A stretch of DNA of 64,000 bases, from assembly GCF_003369915.1 (NCBI RefSeq), contig NC_046676.1:11638001-11702000 (forward strand), in the 5' to 3' direction. Shown here in pieces: positions 12,201-22,578 of this stretch (positions are counted from its first letter, which is position 1; each line of letters starts with the position of its first letter). The DNA is from Drosophila miranda. Lineage: Eukaryota > Arthropoda > Insecta > Diptera > Drosophilidae. The notes beneath the pieces are model-generated. The model ran no database searches and had not been told where the DNA came from. It worked only from the letters and a program-made list of their open reading frames with translations. Both the position numbers and the translations under genes were made by a program.

Positions 12201-12827
12201 TCATTTCAGTCCGTTGGGACTATATGCGCCGAGGAAAGTGTTGCACTTGCGACAGTAGTGATTGCCAGTGCGGCAACTGTTCATGCAGTAGGGCACAAAG
12301 CAGGCAAAACAGCACCACCTGAGCGAAATGAGAATGTTTAATACGAATGCGCACACGGAAGCTATGGATTTCGGACTCACCCCACCAGGCATAAAAGTCC
12401 AGCTCCCATATGCGTGCGCGAATTGGCCGTGTGGGTCATACGCGTGGTCTTCTGGGCCCCGCAGGCCGGGCACAGTACTCTGCAGGGATTTGGACCCAAG
12501 TTCATTGTGTCTGCAATTAGGCAGCCATGACGTCAGAGATGGCCTAACAAAATAGTCAAGAAATTACTTACCCATTTGGACAACTGTCGGCTGTGCTGGT
12601 TGCTCATACTCGTATACCACATGCGGCGGTTGTTGGGTGACTGCAATTGCTGGTATTGCTGGAACAGTCACTGCGTTTGAGCCTATTGCCACATCGTACG
12701 ATGGCGGAGCCTCCACAGGCACCAGCTCAGGTCCAACCGACTCCCTGGTTGGCGTCGGCGTCGGTGACGGTGCGCTGGGCGTGTTGAAATCCACCTGCGG
12801 ATAGAGCATGGCCCGCTTTTGATCCAT
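12201..12827 (-). CDS. LITAF-domain protein 1 (PSAP and PPSY motifs)
   Basis: LITAF proteins sit on the cytosolic face of late endosomes and lysosomes, holding one zinc ion through two CxxC knuckles that flank a membrane-inserted segment. Three exons, complement(12201..12318, 12381..12510, 12572..12827), 167 aa. The N-terminus is Pro-rich with PSAP (17-20, a TSG101/ESCRT-I type motif) and PPSY (41-44, a NEDD4 WW-domain ligand). First knuckle CPAC at 99-102, hydrophobic Cys/Phe-rich segment at about 121-140, second knuckle HYCRKC at 149-154. Introns are phase 1 and phase 2; the second cuts the membrane segment. The start ATG has good context (GGCAATGG). This is the only member of the cluster in which I see both motifs of mammalian LITAF. 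A TATA-like AT-rich block lies 70-90 bp upstream. Confidence 0.9.
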
Positions 12828-13375
12828 TGCCGTCGAGTGCTAAGTTCAGCTTTCAATTGTTTGCAGGTAAGAGATTCAAGTTCTTCCACTTCTATATTAT
12901 ATACATATATATGTGGTTATGCCTGTAGTGTATGTGTAATCCCAACTTGGTTTTTGTTTACTGTGCGAATTCACAGATTGGCGTCGCTGGTCGTCTCTTC
13001 CGTTTCGCTCTCTGCCATCTACTGCCTACAGATTCAAGTTTTGGCTTAGATCGCTTCACAGAGCGAGCTTAAAAGCTTTCGGAGGGCGGTTGGGCAACCT
13101 TTTCGGCAATTGCAAAACGAAAAATATCTTTGAAATTGTACAAGTTTTTAGCTTGAAGCTTTATCTAATGCACACAATGGGATGTATACTCAACCTATCT
13201 CACGTACAAGCATAGGATGTGGCCACAGATACAGTAAACACTGGTTGACGACCATCAACAGTTTATTATCTAAGTATTTTATAAATGTGAAGCATGAAAA
13301 GAGCGACGAAACAGATACAGAAGGCCATCAAAAGCTCATCTCCAGATCATAGTACCCGGCCTCCCCACATCCGCC
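12828..13375. other. Intergenic between LITAF genes 1 and 2
   Basis: AT-rich spacer with no coding signal. It holds the upstream region of LITAF 1 (TATATA-rich at about 12,896-12,915) and the 3' flank of LITAF 2. Nothing else is visible. Confidence 0.6.
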
Positions 13376-13867
13376 TCATTTGCGCTGGTAGCTGCCAAGA
13401 TAGTGGTCGCACATGCCACAGTAGTGGTTGGTGTTCATGCAACTGCCAATGCAGTACGGCAGGCACACACAGCAGTAAAGCCTGTAATAGGAAGATATCA
13501 GATTACCGCAGCAGAAGCAGAAATTAGCCAGCATTACTCACTGGAAGAGGCATAAAATCAGGGCAATCAGATGGGTGCGCGAGTTGGGCCGATAGGAGAC
13601 GCGGGTGCGCGCGTAATTGTGACAGTAGGGACACTGGATGTCCATGGGCTCTGGGCCGTAAATTGATCCAGGAACCACCACCACTGTATGCTGGGCCGGA
13701 GCTGCAGTTGGGGCTGGCGTCGCTGCGGGTCCTGTGGTGAGTGCCGGAGAGGATGTGGCCTGATCGTAGCTCGGAGGTGACGGTGTCAGCAGCTGCTGGT
13801 GCTCGACGAGGGCTTCTCCTGTACCCTTCGAGGCCTCCAGTGGAGCGGCTGGATAAACGGGTTCCAT
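13376..13867 (-). CDS. LITAF-domain protein 2 (PPSY motif)
   Basis: Canonical LITAF protein. Two exons, complement(13376..13481, 13542..13867), 143 aa; donor CTTCCA|GTGAGT and acceptor TTACAG, phase 2. PPSY is at 31-34 in a Pro/Ala/Thr-rich N-terminal region. First knuckle CPYC at 79-82, hydrophobic segment at about 99-118 (LIALILCLF then Cys-rich), second knuckle HYCGMC at 128-133, and the usual LGSY ending. The frame stays open upstream of the ATG at 13,867 only through a non-ATG codon, so the first true ATG is used (context CAATATGG). A GATAAG site lies 91 bp upstream (13,958-13,963). Expected role, from the family: endosomal sorting adaptor recruiting NEDD4-type ligases. This is inferred, not shown. 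Confidence 0.92.
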
Positions 13868-13957
13868 ATTGATTTTCGGGGTGTGAATGGACAAATGACT
13901 CGTCGGTGAACGTCAAGGCAATGGAACGCACCGAAAAATTGTTGACTCGTATCGCTT

Positions 13958-13963
13958 CTTATC
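13958..13963 (-). promoter_or_regulatory. GATAAG site upstream of LITAF 2
   Basis: TGATAAGA on the minus strand, 91 bp before the ATG. It matches the GATA-factor consensus typical of fly midgut genes. Similar sites precede five other LITAF genes here. Confidence 0.45.
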
Positions 13964-14139
13964 AATTAAAGCCGTTTAGTGGTGGAAAAGCTTTCTGGCC
14001 CGTCTGTTTACACTATGGGGAAAAATGTCTTTCGTCTGTCGACACCCAGGCAAAAATGTTCGCACTCGTATATGATATGTGATGATGTGATGGGATCGGG
14101 TCGGTTTGTTTATTCGGAAAGTATCGATCCCCATAGCGA

Positions 14140-14654
14140 CTAGTCGCTGCTGTAGACGCCCACGAACTTGTTGCAGTTGCCGCAGAAATGGTTGGCATTC
14201 ATGCAACTGGTAGCGCAGTAGGGCAGGCAGGCGAAGCACCAGAGGCTGTTTACGTGGACCAGTTAAAGATTAGATAACCAAGACAAAAACGACATTAGAT
14301 CTTACCCAATGATGCAGAGGAGGGCGGCCATGCAGTGGGTGCGCACACTGGGCGCATATTCGACGCGGGTCAGCTTCTGGACATGGCAGTGGGGACAGGT
14401 AATGAAGCTGGCGTCAGGACCCACAGGCAAAGCAGCTTGGTCTGGAAGAAATCATGGCCTCAGCCCGGCTTGGACAGAGAAATAGATGCCACAATAGGCC
14501 ACTCACGCTGAATGATCACCACGGGTGGTGGCGCACCCTGGAGCTGAACTCTGACGGGAGCTGGACCCGGAACATGTATGGCCTGCTCGTAGCTTGGGGG
14601 CTGCGGCTGGTACGGATAGCCACCGGCTCCAGGCTGTGGCTGATTGTACTGCAT
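14140..14654 (-). CDS. LITAF-domain protein 3 (PPSY motif)
   Basis: Canonical LITAF protein. Three exons, complement(14140..14245, 14306..14441, 14507..14654), 129 aa, introns phase 1 (CAGC|GTGAGT) and phase 2 (ATTGG|GTAAGA). The Gln/Pro/Tyr/Gly-rich N-terminus carries PPSY at 19-22. First knuckle CPHC at 65-68, hydrophobic segment rich in Ala/Leu/Cys at about 86-106, second knuckle HFCGNC at 114-119. Same exon plan as LITAF 1, 6 and 7, which suggests descent from one three-exon ancestor. A GATAAG site lies 119 bp upstream (14,773-14,778, minus orientation). Confidence 0.92.
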
Positions 14655-14772
14655 TTCCGTTTGATGGTCGACAGAGAACTGATTTCAAACGACGAACTTT
14701 CGCGCAACAAATTTACCACAACAACAGTGCTTTTGGCCAAAAGCTCTGCTTTCCTGCTAGCTTTTGCACTGT

Positions 14773-14778
14773 CTTATC
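14773..14778 (-). promoter_or_regulatory. GATAAG site upstream of LITAF 3
   Basis: AGATAAGA on the minus strand, 119 bp before the ATG; one of the recurring sites described in the findings. Confidence 0.4.
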
Positions 14779-14983
14779 TATGCGCTGCTTGCTCGGCTCA
14801 GCTAATTTTAGAGCTTTTTCTCTTCCACCCGTTTTATAAGACAGAAACAACAAGTGGAATAACTTTAAAGAAAGCGGAATAATATTTGATCGTAATTAAT
14901 ATTTGATCATATTGGCTATCTGAATGTTCGTGAGTATACTCGTATATGCATGTATATATATATATATATAATATTCTATTCCT

Positions 14984-15391
14984 TTAACATATCTTAATTA
15001 CGTCCATCCAGCCGCAGGATCGGCATGTATGACCCTGCTTATACATGCCCGCTGGAATATATGGCCGACAGAAGCATAGTTCGCTGAAATGAATTCACGG
15101 GAATATTATTATTCAGATAATACCAGGCGCACACCGAATTGCTTACACCAAATTCTTCTTTAGTTTCTTCCATCCCGAGCGACTAGTACGGATTTCCAAC
15201 TTAACGGCCGTTGACTTGCATCTGGGACAGCATTCGATTGGAATACGGTGATACTTGTGGTGAATCCGGTACTTTGCCATCCTAGCAGCAATCACATTAG
15301 CTCTTATCTCCTTCTTTAGGTTTTCACGCCAGTCGACAAACAACGCAACAAGTGCCGCCGGGCCGTATTGTGGAAGCAGTTTGTACGGCAT
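14984..15391 (-). CDS. Divergent LITAF-like protein 4 without hydrophobic segment
   Basis: Two exons, complement(14984..15083, 15147..15391), 114 aa; donor TTTGGT|GTAAGC and acceptor TTTCAG, phase 2, the same intron position as the canonical genes. The first knuckle is recognisable (CPRC 55-58) and so is the second (HTCRSCG, Cys102 and Cys105). The hydrophobic segment between them is replaced by a basic stretch (SGWKKLKKN, then CFCRPYIPAGMYK). The N-terminal half is basic and aliphatic rather than Pro-rich, with no PPxY. It may therefore be soluble, or bind acidic membrane peripherally. The frame is intact, so it looks like a functional derived paralog and not a relic. Expression is unproven. 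A GATAAG site lies 122 bp upstream. Confidence 0.7.
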
Positions 15392-15512
15392 TCAGTTCGC
15401 GAATGATGCCTGAGCACACTCTGATTCCGATAAAATAGCAATGCCCAGGTTCAGCTCAAAAATAGAGCTCTGCGGGGGAGTTAGCTCTGGATGAGGGTAC
15501 AGCTTTATTGAC

Positions 15513-15518
15513 CTTATC
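15513..15518 (-). promoter_or_regulatory. GATAAG site upstream of LITAF 4
   Basis: TGATAAGG on the minus strand, 122 bp before the ATG of the divergent LITAF 4 gene. Confidence 0.4.
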
Positions 15519-16808
15519 AGAGGCTGCAGACGCACTTTTGGATAAACGAAATCCAGTTTTCCGCACTTTCAAACAGCAGTTGAGACGTCACACAGAGAAC
15601 TGATTCCTGGACCATAAGCTCTAGAGTTTGTATGTGCAACATGCATCCTGTCCCTGTGTGCAACTGTGCAACAATGTTGCTATCAGCTTCATTAACAGGT
15701 TAGCTTTTCATCCCGGGAATTAAGTAGAATACACACATATGTACATATATATACACATTTTTCTGGGCATACATTTATTTTCGGAAACTTATGTGTTGAT
15801 TTCAATAGTTTCACTATTTTAGGATAATATGTAGTATCTTCATTTAAACTTAGAAAAAGTCAATCCTTTTCCCATTTTCGGATCTTGTCTGTCAGTTCTA
15901 GATTTTGGAATGGTTGGGCACCTTTGAGAATCTTTCTGGGACTGCGTTTTGCAAAATGATCTTTTATACTCTAATCCCAATCGTCCGAACTGTTGGAAGA
16001 TTCGTCCTCGGATAACTCACTCAGACGCAATTAAATAATAGTTGTTATTTGATAAAAATATTTCAAAATGTACCCCATCTTAAATTCCCATACCTACTGA
16101 TTGCACATGCGTTACGCGAAGCGTGGGGGCAGCGGTGCAGCTGGAGGAGGTTGTGGAATATTTAGGCCTGGGCGTAGCAGGAGGAGTGACAGCTTTTGGC
16201 AAAGGCCCTGGACATTTATATAGCTATCACTGTATGTTGCAGTTGAGGTCTGCTCGAAGCTCTGGTTTTTTATACATTTGGCAAAATTGTAAGGCATTGT
16301 ATAAAATTATTAATTCAGATACGAATGTAAACCATTACTCTACACCGCAATCATGACCTCTGATTTATTCTTTAAAATGTACAAGTTACAAGTCCCGGCA
16401 ATGTCATTTTCTTCCGGATAAGTCATGGAGCAACATGTGGCTGATGACTCCTGATGCAACAGTTCTATCAACATTTCTCCTGCTGCAACAACTCTCTCAA
16501 CACGTTGCTGGTTGCTCTTGATGCAACAGTTCTCTCAACAAAAATGTGCCACCAGTTGCGGAAAGCTTTATCAACGAGTCCCTCTCTCTCTCTTCCTTTT
16601 AAGTGTACCTCCTGAAAATTATGCCTCAGATATACATAGATATAATTTTATAATCCCCTTCACATTTGGCAAATATTCATATTTTCGTTATTTCTGTTGG
16701 GATCCTGATTTTGACCAATTACTCCGTTTCTACAGCCATAACTTCATGAAATCTAATTAGTTAAAGAACTCTTAAAATAATAGCCATCTTTCTTCCTTTC
16801 TTTTCCAT
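15519..16808. other. Intergenic between LITAF genes 4 and 5
   Basis: Mostly AT-rich spacer. Minus-strand frames around 16,110-16,300 (Pro/Ala-rich) and 15,972-16,025 (an acidic Ser/Glu/Asp peptide before a stop) look mildly gene-like, but I cannot join them into one convincing spliced frame and neither has a zinc knuckle. Nothing else is seen. Confidence 0.4.
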
Positions 16809-17249
16809 TCATGATTCGATTCCTGTAGTCTTTTTGCATTCATAGCTGCATCTTTTCGAAGAACTGGGTGAAGAGGTCCGCCAGCCGCACGACCGGCACT
16901 TAAAGATCGTTTTATATCGAAAACGAAAGCAATAGAGGGGCCTGAAATGCACTCCATGAAATAATGAAATTCAGTATTCTTACTCTTTAAATACTCACGA
17001 TAGACTGGCCCGAAGTTTCTGCCACCATCTTAGCCTTGAATGTCGTTTACCGACCATTGGGGCTGCATCGCAGTGGGGGCAGCTGTCGTCACCACACTCT
17101 TCCGGCGCAGGTTCTGGCGGCGGACCCGGAGCTTCCGGCGGCTGAGTGAGACTTCTATAGACTTCTTGCGAGCGCATTTTCCCTGCAGGTCTTCTCCGAG
17201 CAAACATCGTTTCGGTACTGAGGCTGCAGCCAGCTCTGGTCTGCGTCAT
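16809..17249 (-). CDS. Divergent LITAF-like protein 5 without hydrophobic segment
   Basis: Two exons, complement(16809..16941, 16999..17249), 127 aa; donor CTATC|GTGAGT and acceptor TTTCAG, phase 2. First knuckle CPHC at 57-60 after a Pro/Glu-rich stretch. The second knuckle CRSCGW (99-104) lacks the usual preceding His. Between them is a basic, aromatic segment (RLRWWQKLRASL, then YCFRFRYKTIF) instead of a hydrophobic hairpin. It shares the CRSCGW ending with LITAF 4, so the two are probably sister genes. The Ser/Cys/Lys-rich tail after the second knuckle is unusual. ATG context (AAAAATGAC) is good. A GATAAG site lies 62 bp upstream on the opposite strand (17,311-17,316). Confidence 0.68.
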
Positions 17250-17310
17250 TTTTTTAATCTCAGTTTCCGTTTAAGTCCCCCGAATACTTAGAAGTCCCGG
17301 GAGACCAGCT

Positions 17311-17316
17311 GATAAG
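17311..17316 (+). promoter_or_regulatory. GATAAG site upstream of LITAF 5
   Basis: TGATAAGT on the plus strand, 62 bp before the minus-strand ATG of LITAF 5. Confidence 0.35.
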
Positions 17317-17440
17317 TCTTGAACGGAATGCTAGCGAGTGCTTTTATTCATAAACAATTTCACAATATATAGTATGTGTATATATAATTTTGATTGTGAA
17401 TGAATATACAGGAAAAAATACAAAAAAAATCCTCCCGAAT

Positions 17441-17896
17441 CTAGTTGCTGTAGGACCCCAGGTAGGCACCACAGCTGCTGCAATTGTGCTTGGCCGTCTG
17501 GCAGGAATTGGTGCAGTAGGGAATGCAGACGCAGCATATGCCCCTGCCAAGGAAAGGATTAGTCCCGGATGTCCCTGTTTCGATTGTGTTTAACCTACCC
17601 CAACAGGCAAATGCCGACAGCCAGAAGATGTGTTTTCGTGTTGGGCTCAAAGGTGAGGGCCGTCTCCCCTCGGGAGCCACAGCTCTGGCATGTGGCCATA
17701 GCCGGAATATCGCCCAGCACATTGGGGGCTGCGCGACGAATTGAGAAGATTTGAATATATGTACTCCAGGAATCCTTCAGGTGTCGTACTTACCCTGCAT
17801 TGTCACAGCAGCCGCTGGCTGGACAACCACCTGATGGGGAACCTCTGGCATATCAAATTGGCCGTATTCTGGCGGAGCGGTGCCCTTATAATCCAT
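17441..17896 (-). CDS. LITAF-domain protein 6 (PPEY motif)
   Basis: Canonical but short LITAF protein. Three exons, complement(17441..17543, 17599..17728, 17794..17896), 111 aa, phase 1 then phase 2. PPEY at 8-11, first knuckle CQSC at 48-51 (Gln-Ser between the cysteines in place of the usual Pro-x), hydrophobic segment at about 70-85, second knuckle HNCSSC at 97-102, ending LGSYSN. Expected to be a small endosomal membrane adaptor. Nothing is broken. It shares the three-exon layout of LITAF 1, 3 and 7. Confidence 0.9.
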
Positions 17897-18154
17897 TACT
17901 GTGCTATGGCTATTTCCGTTGGATGTGTGAAGCGCTCGGTGTTCGGGCCGGAACTGAAGTTCTAACTACGTAGCTGTCCAACGGAAGGTCTCGTCAATTC
18001 GGATTTTACAAGTGAATAGTATGTCTGCGTATGTATGTATGTTCGTATGTGGGCGAGAGGCCGCGATAGCGTCGCTATCAAAGTGCTGAAATTTGTGGGT
18101 TTATACTTGGCTCTGCCAAGTTTTATGTTTTTCTTGATATTTATGAAACAAAGA

Positions 18155-18622
18155 TTAACTGGAAGCTTTTCCAAGGAACCGATTGCAGTGGCTGCAGTAG
18201 TGGTCCACGCTCTGGCAGCTCTTCAGACAGTAGGGCAGCGGCACCAGGCAGAGAAGGCTAAGAGCAGAGGGTGGAATGAATGGAAGGAAAGACGGCATCC
18301 CCTGCCGATGCCCGACACTCACCCCGTCAGACAGAGAGCAAAGGCAAAGGCATGAGTGTGCTTCGTCACTCGGGGCTCCAGACGGGACTCCATCGTGGAT
18401 CGGCAATGGGGACAGCACAGGATCTGGGCCACAGGTCCCAGCTTGGACTGTGCCTCCCCTGTAGCAGGGGGAAATCTGATCAATAGAATCATTTCTACAA
18501 TCACCCCAACACTTACCATTGGCATTGATCACCAAAACCGGGTTTTGCTGCGTTCCTGGAACAAGTACAGGCTCCGGTGACGCCATATAAGGGTAGGCTG
18601 TTCTCTTGAGGTCCACGTCCAT
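18155..18622 (-). CDS. LITAF-domain protein 7
   Basis: Canonical LITAF protein. Three exons, complement(18155..18257, 18323..18458, 18517..18622), 114 aa, introns phase 1 (AATG|GTAAGT) and phase 2 (ACGGG|GTGAGT). No PPxY. First knuckle CPHC at 51-54, hydrophobic Phe/Ala/Leu-rich segment at about 72-90, second knuckle HYCSHC at 100-105. The ATG at 18,622 is chosen for its strong context (CAGCCATGG) and fit with the N-termini of its paralogs; the frame is open further upstream. A TATA-like ATATAAAG (minus strand, about 18,658-18,665) precedes it by about 40 bp, so the 5' UTR must be very short if that box is used. Confidence 0.9.
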   Translation of the reverse strand: MDVDLKRTAYPYMASPEPVLVPGTQQNPVLVINANGKCWGDCRNDSIDQISPCYRGGTVQAGTCGPDPVLSPLPIHDGVPSGAPSDEAHSCLCLCSLSDGVSVGHRQGMPSFLPFIPPSALSLLCLVPLPYCLKSCQSVDHYCSHCNRFLGKASS

Positions 18623-19106
18623 GGCTGAGTGCTCAAATAGGAGCGGGCCTGGCCTTGCTTTATATCTGCGGCCACGTGTCACCTGCTGGCCATGACGAAG
18701 AACCCTCCATTACCACTAATATCCACCCATTTGGGGGCACTCCAATTTGCGACGCGTGGCCTTGAGCTTACTGTAATGGTTTCATATGAACGGACATATA
18801 TAAACGTATGGGGCGAGAATGGGCGTAATCGTAATGTAGGTTAGGAGAGTATTCAATTTTAGATATTCCCGTGATATTTTTGAAACGTTATCAACTGGTG
18901 ATTTTATTGTTGCGCTGTGGAACAAAATAAGCTCAATCTTACACTAAAATATTTTGCTTAACATCAAAATGCTGCGTAAGAATAAATGCTTGTGCGAGGC
19001 AATGATATAGGTTAAATATACAAAAGTACTATCAATATTTAGAAAAAGTAGCGTAGCATTCCGGCATGGCTGCTGGGGAGCAGACCAGAGAGAGCCTGGC
19101 TTCCAC
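18623..19106. other. Intergenic between LITAF genes 7 and 8
   Basis: Holds the LITAF 7 upstream region and an AT-rich 3' flank of LITAF 8. No further coding or RNA signal is visible. Confidence 0.55.
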
Positions 19107-19402
19107 TCAACGCTCGTAGGATCCAATGTAGGCGTTGCAGGAGGGGCAGAAGTGTGCCGTGTTGCGAGCACATTCCGTGCAGTACAGGCAGCACGCGCAG
19201 GGAAAGAGGCTAATAGAGAATGAAGATAATTGGGCTTAATGGATTGCGGTATTTGGTTCGATCCCACTTACCAGGTCAGGCACATGATCAGCGCTATCAA
19301 GTGCGTCTTGGTCGAGGCCTTTGGCTCGGTGCGCGTGGTCACGTTCTGGTGGCAGCTGGGGCAGATCAGGTTGCTGGGCTCTGGACCGACGGGTGAGGAC
19401 AT
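19107..19402 (-). CDS. LITAF-domain protein 8 (short)
   Basis: Two coding exons, complement(19107..19209, 19272..19402), at least 77 aa if translation starts at the ATG before SSPVGPEP. First knuckle CPSC at 14-17, hydrophobic segment at about 37-55, second knuckle HFCPSC at 63-68. The phase-2 intron sits in the membrane segment. The 5' end is unresolved: a splice acceptor (TTTTTGCAG) lies just upstream of this ATG and a possible leader exon at about 19,480-19,540, but the reading frames I tried across that junction do not connect, so the leader is probably non-coding. If so, this is a nearly bare LITAF domain without a Pro-rich N-terminus. A GATAAG site lies 219 bp upstream (19,621-19,626). 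Confidence 0.8.
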
Positions 19403-19620
19403 GATGCTGATGATACTGCTGCAAAAAGCGCAGGCAGACCCAACTGATTATCGATTGCTGCACCGACCTTGAGTCCCGTGGGGACAACTACTGGTTCGCG
19501 TGCAAGTGGAGTTGGACATGAAACATGAATTAATTTCGGAATTCCACAGAGACCCTCTATAGCACCCGGTGGAGATTATAATTGCATAGAAGCGACACAT
19601 GCATACAAGTTGCGCGCGAC

Positions 19621-19626
19621 CTTATC
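19621..19626 (-). promoter_or_regulatory. GATAAG site upstream of LITAF 8
   Basis: AGATAAGG on the minus strand, 219 bp before the chosen ATG. It would be closer to the start site if the leader exon is real. Confidence 0.35.
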
Positions 19627-22153
19627 TCTATTAATTTCGTGTTGAAATTTACTCGAAAACTTTTTAGCGCCAGTCGACTTCCTCTGATGTCATCCATCCA
19701 CTTGCCGCAAGAGACCGAATAGAGACCCTTCCATCTCCTCTGATGTCAGATGGCGGAGCAAACTCGAAAGTATGCCTTGGATGCCGTCATTCTCTTCAGT
19801 GCTCCTCATCTCCATTGCTACCCTTTCTAAGCAATCACCACGGACAAGACGGCACTAGTACCTTGCCAATTTTGTTTGCCCTCCCTCCCAAAGTCAACAA
19901 AAAAATCTATTTATATTCAGACTCGGCCCGACGTTAGTATCATCATTAGGCCAAGGGTGTGTCCAGCCACAATGCTTACCGCCCTCACAATCTCTTCACT
20001 TGACCAGGCAGGCCTATGCGTGTCTTGGTTCAGTTACTCCTGGCGGAGCGAGGAACAATGCTTTGAATTGTGGCCGGGGCGACACCTCAAGACAAACCAT
20101 ACCTAATCTATTGTACAAAGCACTGAACTCTGGTTGAGATGTTGACACAGCTTCTAAAGGTATCGTATATACTCACAAGCTTATAGGTGTCTTATCAATC
20201 ACTCAAGAAGAAATTTGCGGAATAATCCGAATTCAGTTGCCGCCAAAATGGAAATGATTTCAAATTCGCAAGTGGAAAACCGGGACCCGCACATGGCCAA
20301 CACGAATGACAATCGGTAGTAGCCGGCAGCACGCCACATGTTGCAGCAACAATGTTGCCAATGTAGCGTGCAGGTGTGGGATAGCTGTCGTTTACCCATA
20401 CTAGTATGAAGAGATTTCGTGTGCACCTCTAGCTATGCTCTGACTAAGCTCGCCGGATTGTCGGGGTTCGTTCTACTCTCTCCTATCACATACTGACACA
20501 CACTCGCATAATGTTTTAGGTGCACATTTAAAAATTAAAAAAAAAAGAAGAACCAAACATAAAACTAACAACAGAATCCAGGTTTAACCGGAGCAAGGAA
20601 TTGGTTATGGGACTAACAAGTTGGTTGTGGAAAGTGTGGACATACTTATCAATTACTCTACTCAAATGATGAGAAACTCCGGTGTTAGTGAGAATCTCTA
20701 TCTTCTCTACCCTCCCAACCTATGCTATACAGGTAACCTGACCGTATAGACCCTTGAATATCGTTAAACAGTTATCATCCCACCACCTTGATCATGCCTT
20801 TCTGAGGACGGACTCCTGAATTTAGAACATATTATGGTTGTACTTCAAAATCAATATCATTATATATATATTTCAATAAATCCCTAATCATATAATTAAA
20901 TTCTTGGAGGGGGGTTTTCTTAACTTATAATTAAATTCATTTTTTTTGCTGTGTCTCGATAGCTTAATATATGTATATGTAAAGAATTGAGAAGAAATAT
21001 TAGGAAAAATAAAGATTTAAAAATGACCATCATATATGGGTAACAGATTCTAAAGGGGTGAGAGGTACCAATACATTATGGTTACGGATATATAAAGGTG
21101 ATATCAATAGAAAAATATATGTAACACGCAGGTTACTTCCCAGCTCAGTGCATATATGTAGTACTTGTTCTTATTTACAAACTTACAGCGCTTTTGGTAG
21201 GCTAGTACCGTTTATTCCATCCGTGATCGTTGAGCTCAATGATGACGTTGGTGTATACTTCTAAGGAAAAGAAAAGATATTTAATACGAGTATATATGCA
21301 CGTGAGCGTACTAGAGTGTACTGCTTTGTAATCTCAAGAAAAATTAATGTTGCTCTCATACCCATTAGTTTCCAAAAACCATTATGTTGGCTGGATTACA
21401 TAACTAACTATAAAACTGTATACATCGTGTGACGAAAGAGAATGGTTTTAGCCTGGCACATGAAATCTAGAGGAAAAAGGGGCGTGTGTTACATCAACGA
21501 GTAACTACGATCCTCTATTGACGTGGTCGAGAGACATTTCAGCCAGGCTGAGTAGGACTGCGCCGCCGGAAGTATCCAACAATAATGCAATCAATTCGAG
21601 TTCATTATTGGGTGTCGCTGGCGCCGCTAAATCAGTTGACGATGGGGTACATTAGCTCCTTAGCTTGACTTCAGGTTGCCGATCCGATTCGACGTCGGTC
21701 TGCGGACTACACTTTCATTGGAGGCTCGATAACGGGTGGCATCAATGACGCCAAAAATAAAGTTCCGGAGGCGCCTCTTGGTTTTCGCCGTGCATCCACA
21801 CGGTTGTTGAGGCTTTCGACAGACAACGCCAAGCTGCAGGTCTCGCTGTTCGGTGTTTTTCCCGCGGGTTCACTACTTGTCTTTTCGATCCGCCCCACAA
21901 CTCTCGTAGACCACACCGTATATGCACTCCTATGCAACGGATGATCGCACGAGCAGTACCGTGGCTACGGGCCGCCGTCCTATAACACAAATTCTTATAT
22001 ATATATATTACCACGAACACTTTCCAAACTAATCACGGACATACCAGCTAGGTTTTTCTTTACACTGCTTTCCTGGGTAAATCTCCTGATTCTCGGTCTT
22101 AATTGAAACTCAACTCAAGAGGTATGGCGTAGATGCCAGAACTGTTCGTTGGC

Positions 22154-22188
<35 letters not shown>

Positions 22189-22575
22189 TTATTCCCGAGT
22201 AAACACGTCCGCTTTAATCAATCGATTCTCAGTCAATAACTCCAGCCCAACTTCTGCAAGTTCAGCTAAGCGGTACCGAACCAAAAGCTCGAAGATCGGA
22301 TGATATTTGGAAACTTTAACTGCATAATCGGATGATCTTAGGAACTTTAACTGCATAATCGGATGATCTTTCGCCCAATTGAGCGAAATTTTGGTCAAGC
22401 TTTTAATCTATGCTCTCCCTACGCTACACTACTGGGTCAAGGTAAACGTGACGTCTTTCGCTTAGATGCGTGCGCTTGCAGCTTACGATCCACTTTCGGA
22501 GTTACTATGTATCTGCACTTTTAAGCATTACCAAAAGAAAACTGTGCTTATCCGTGATGTTCCATACTCTTTCCC
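19627..22575. other. Gene-free, repeat-like stretch
   Basis: No coding exon or RNA gene is recognised. 19,627-21,470 is AT-rich with scattered short frames. 21,480-22,040 is GC-richer and may be an old fragment of an interspersed element, possibly an LTR-type fossil, but I recognise no protein or terminal repeat. 22,153-22,190 is a (TA)n/ATTT tract, and 22,297-22,370 is a short direct repeat, listed separately. Confidence 0.4.
22297..22370. repeat. 31-32 bp direct tandem repeat
   Basis: The unit GGATGAT...GGAACTTTAACTGCATAATC occurs twice, followed by a third partial start (GGATGATCTT). It lies just upstream of the 647-bp MITE and is of unknown origin. Confidence 0.75.
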
Positions 22576-22578
22576 TAA

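Noticed and set aside
13868-13894. N-terminal extension of LITAF 2
   Set aside because: It starts at TTG, not ATG; the first ATG at 13,867 is used.
15972-16297. Possible small two-exon gene on the minus strand (Pro/Ala-rich part and acidic Ser/Asp ending)
   Set aside because: The candidate junctions do not keep one open frame, there is no start in good context and no zinc knuckle.
19252-19268. GGTTCGATCCCAC, like a tRNA B box
   Set aside because: It falls in and beside the LITAF 8 intron boundary, and no A box or cloverleaf arms surround it.
21480-22040. GC-richer block that might be an LTR-element fossil
   Set aside because: No terminal repeats, primer site or protein similarity could be established by reading, so I describe it only as repeat-like.
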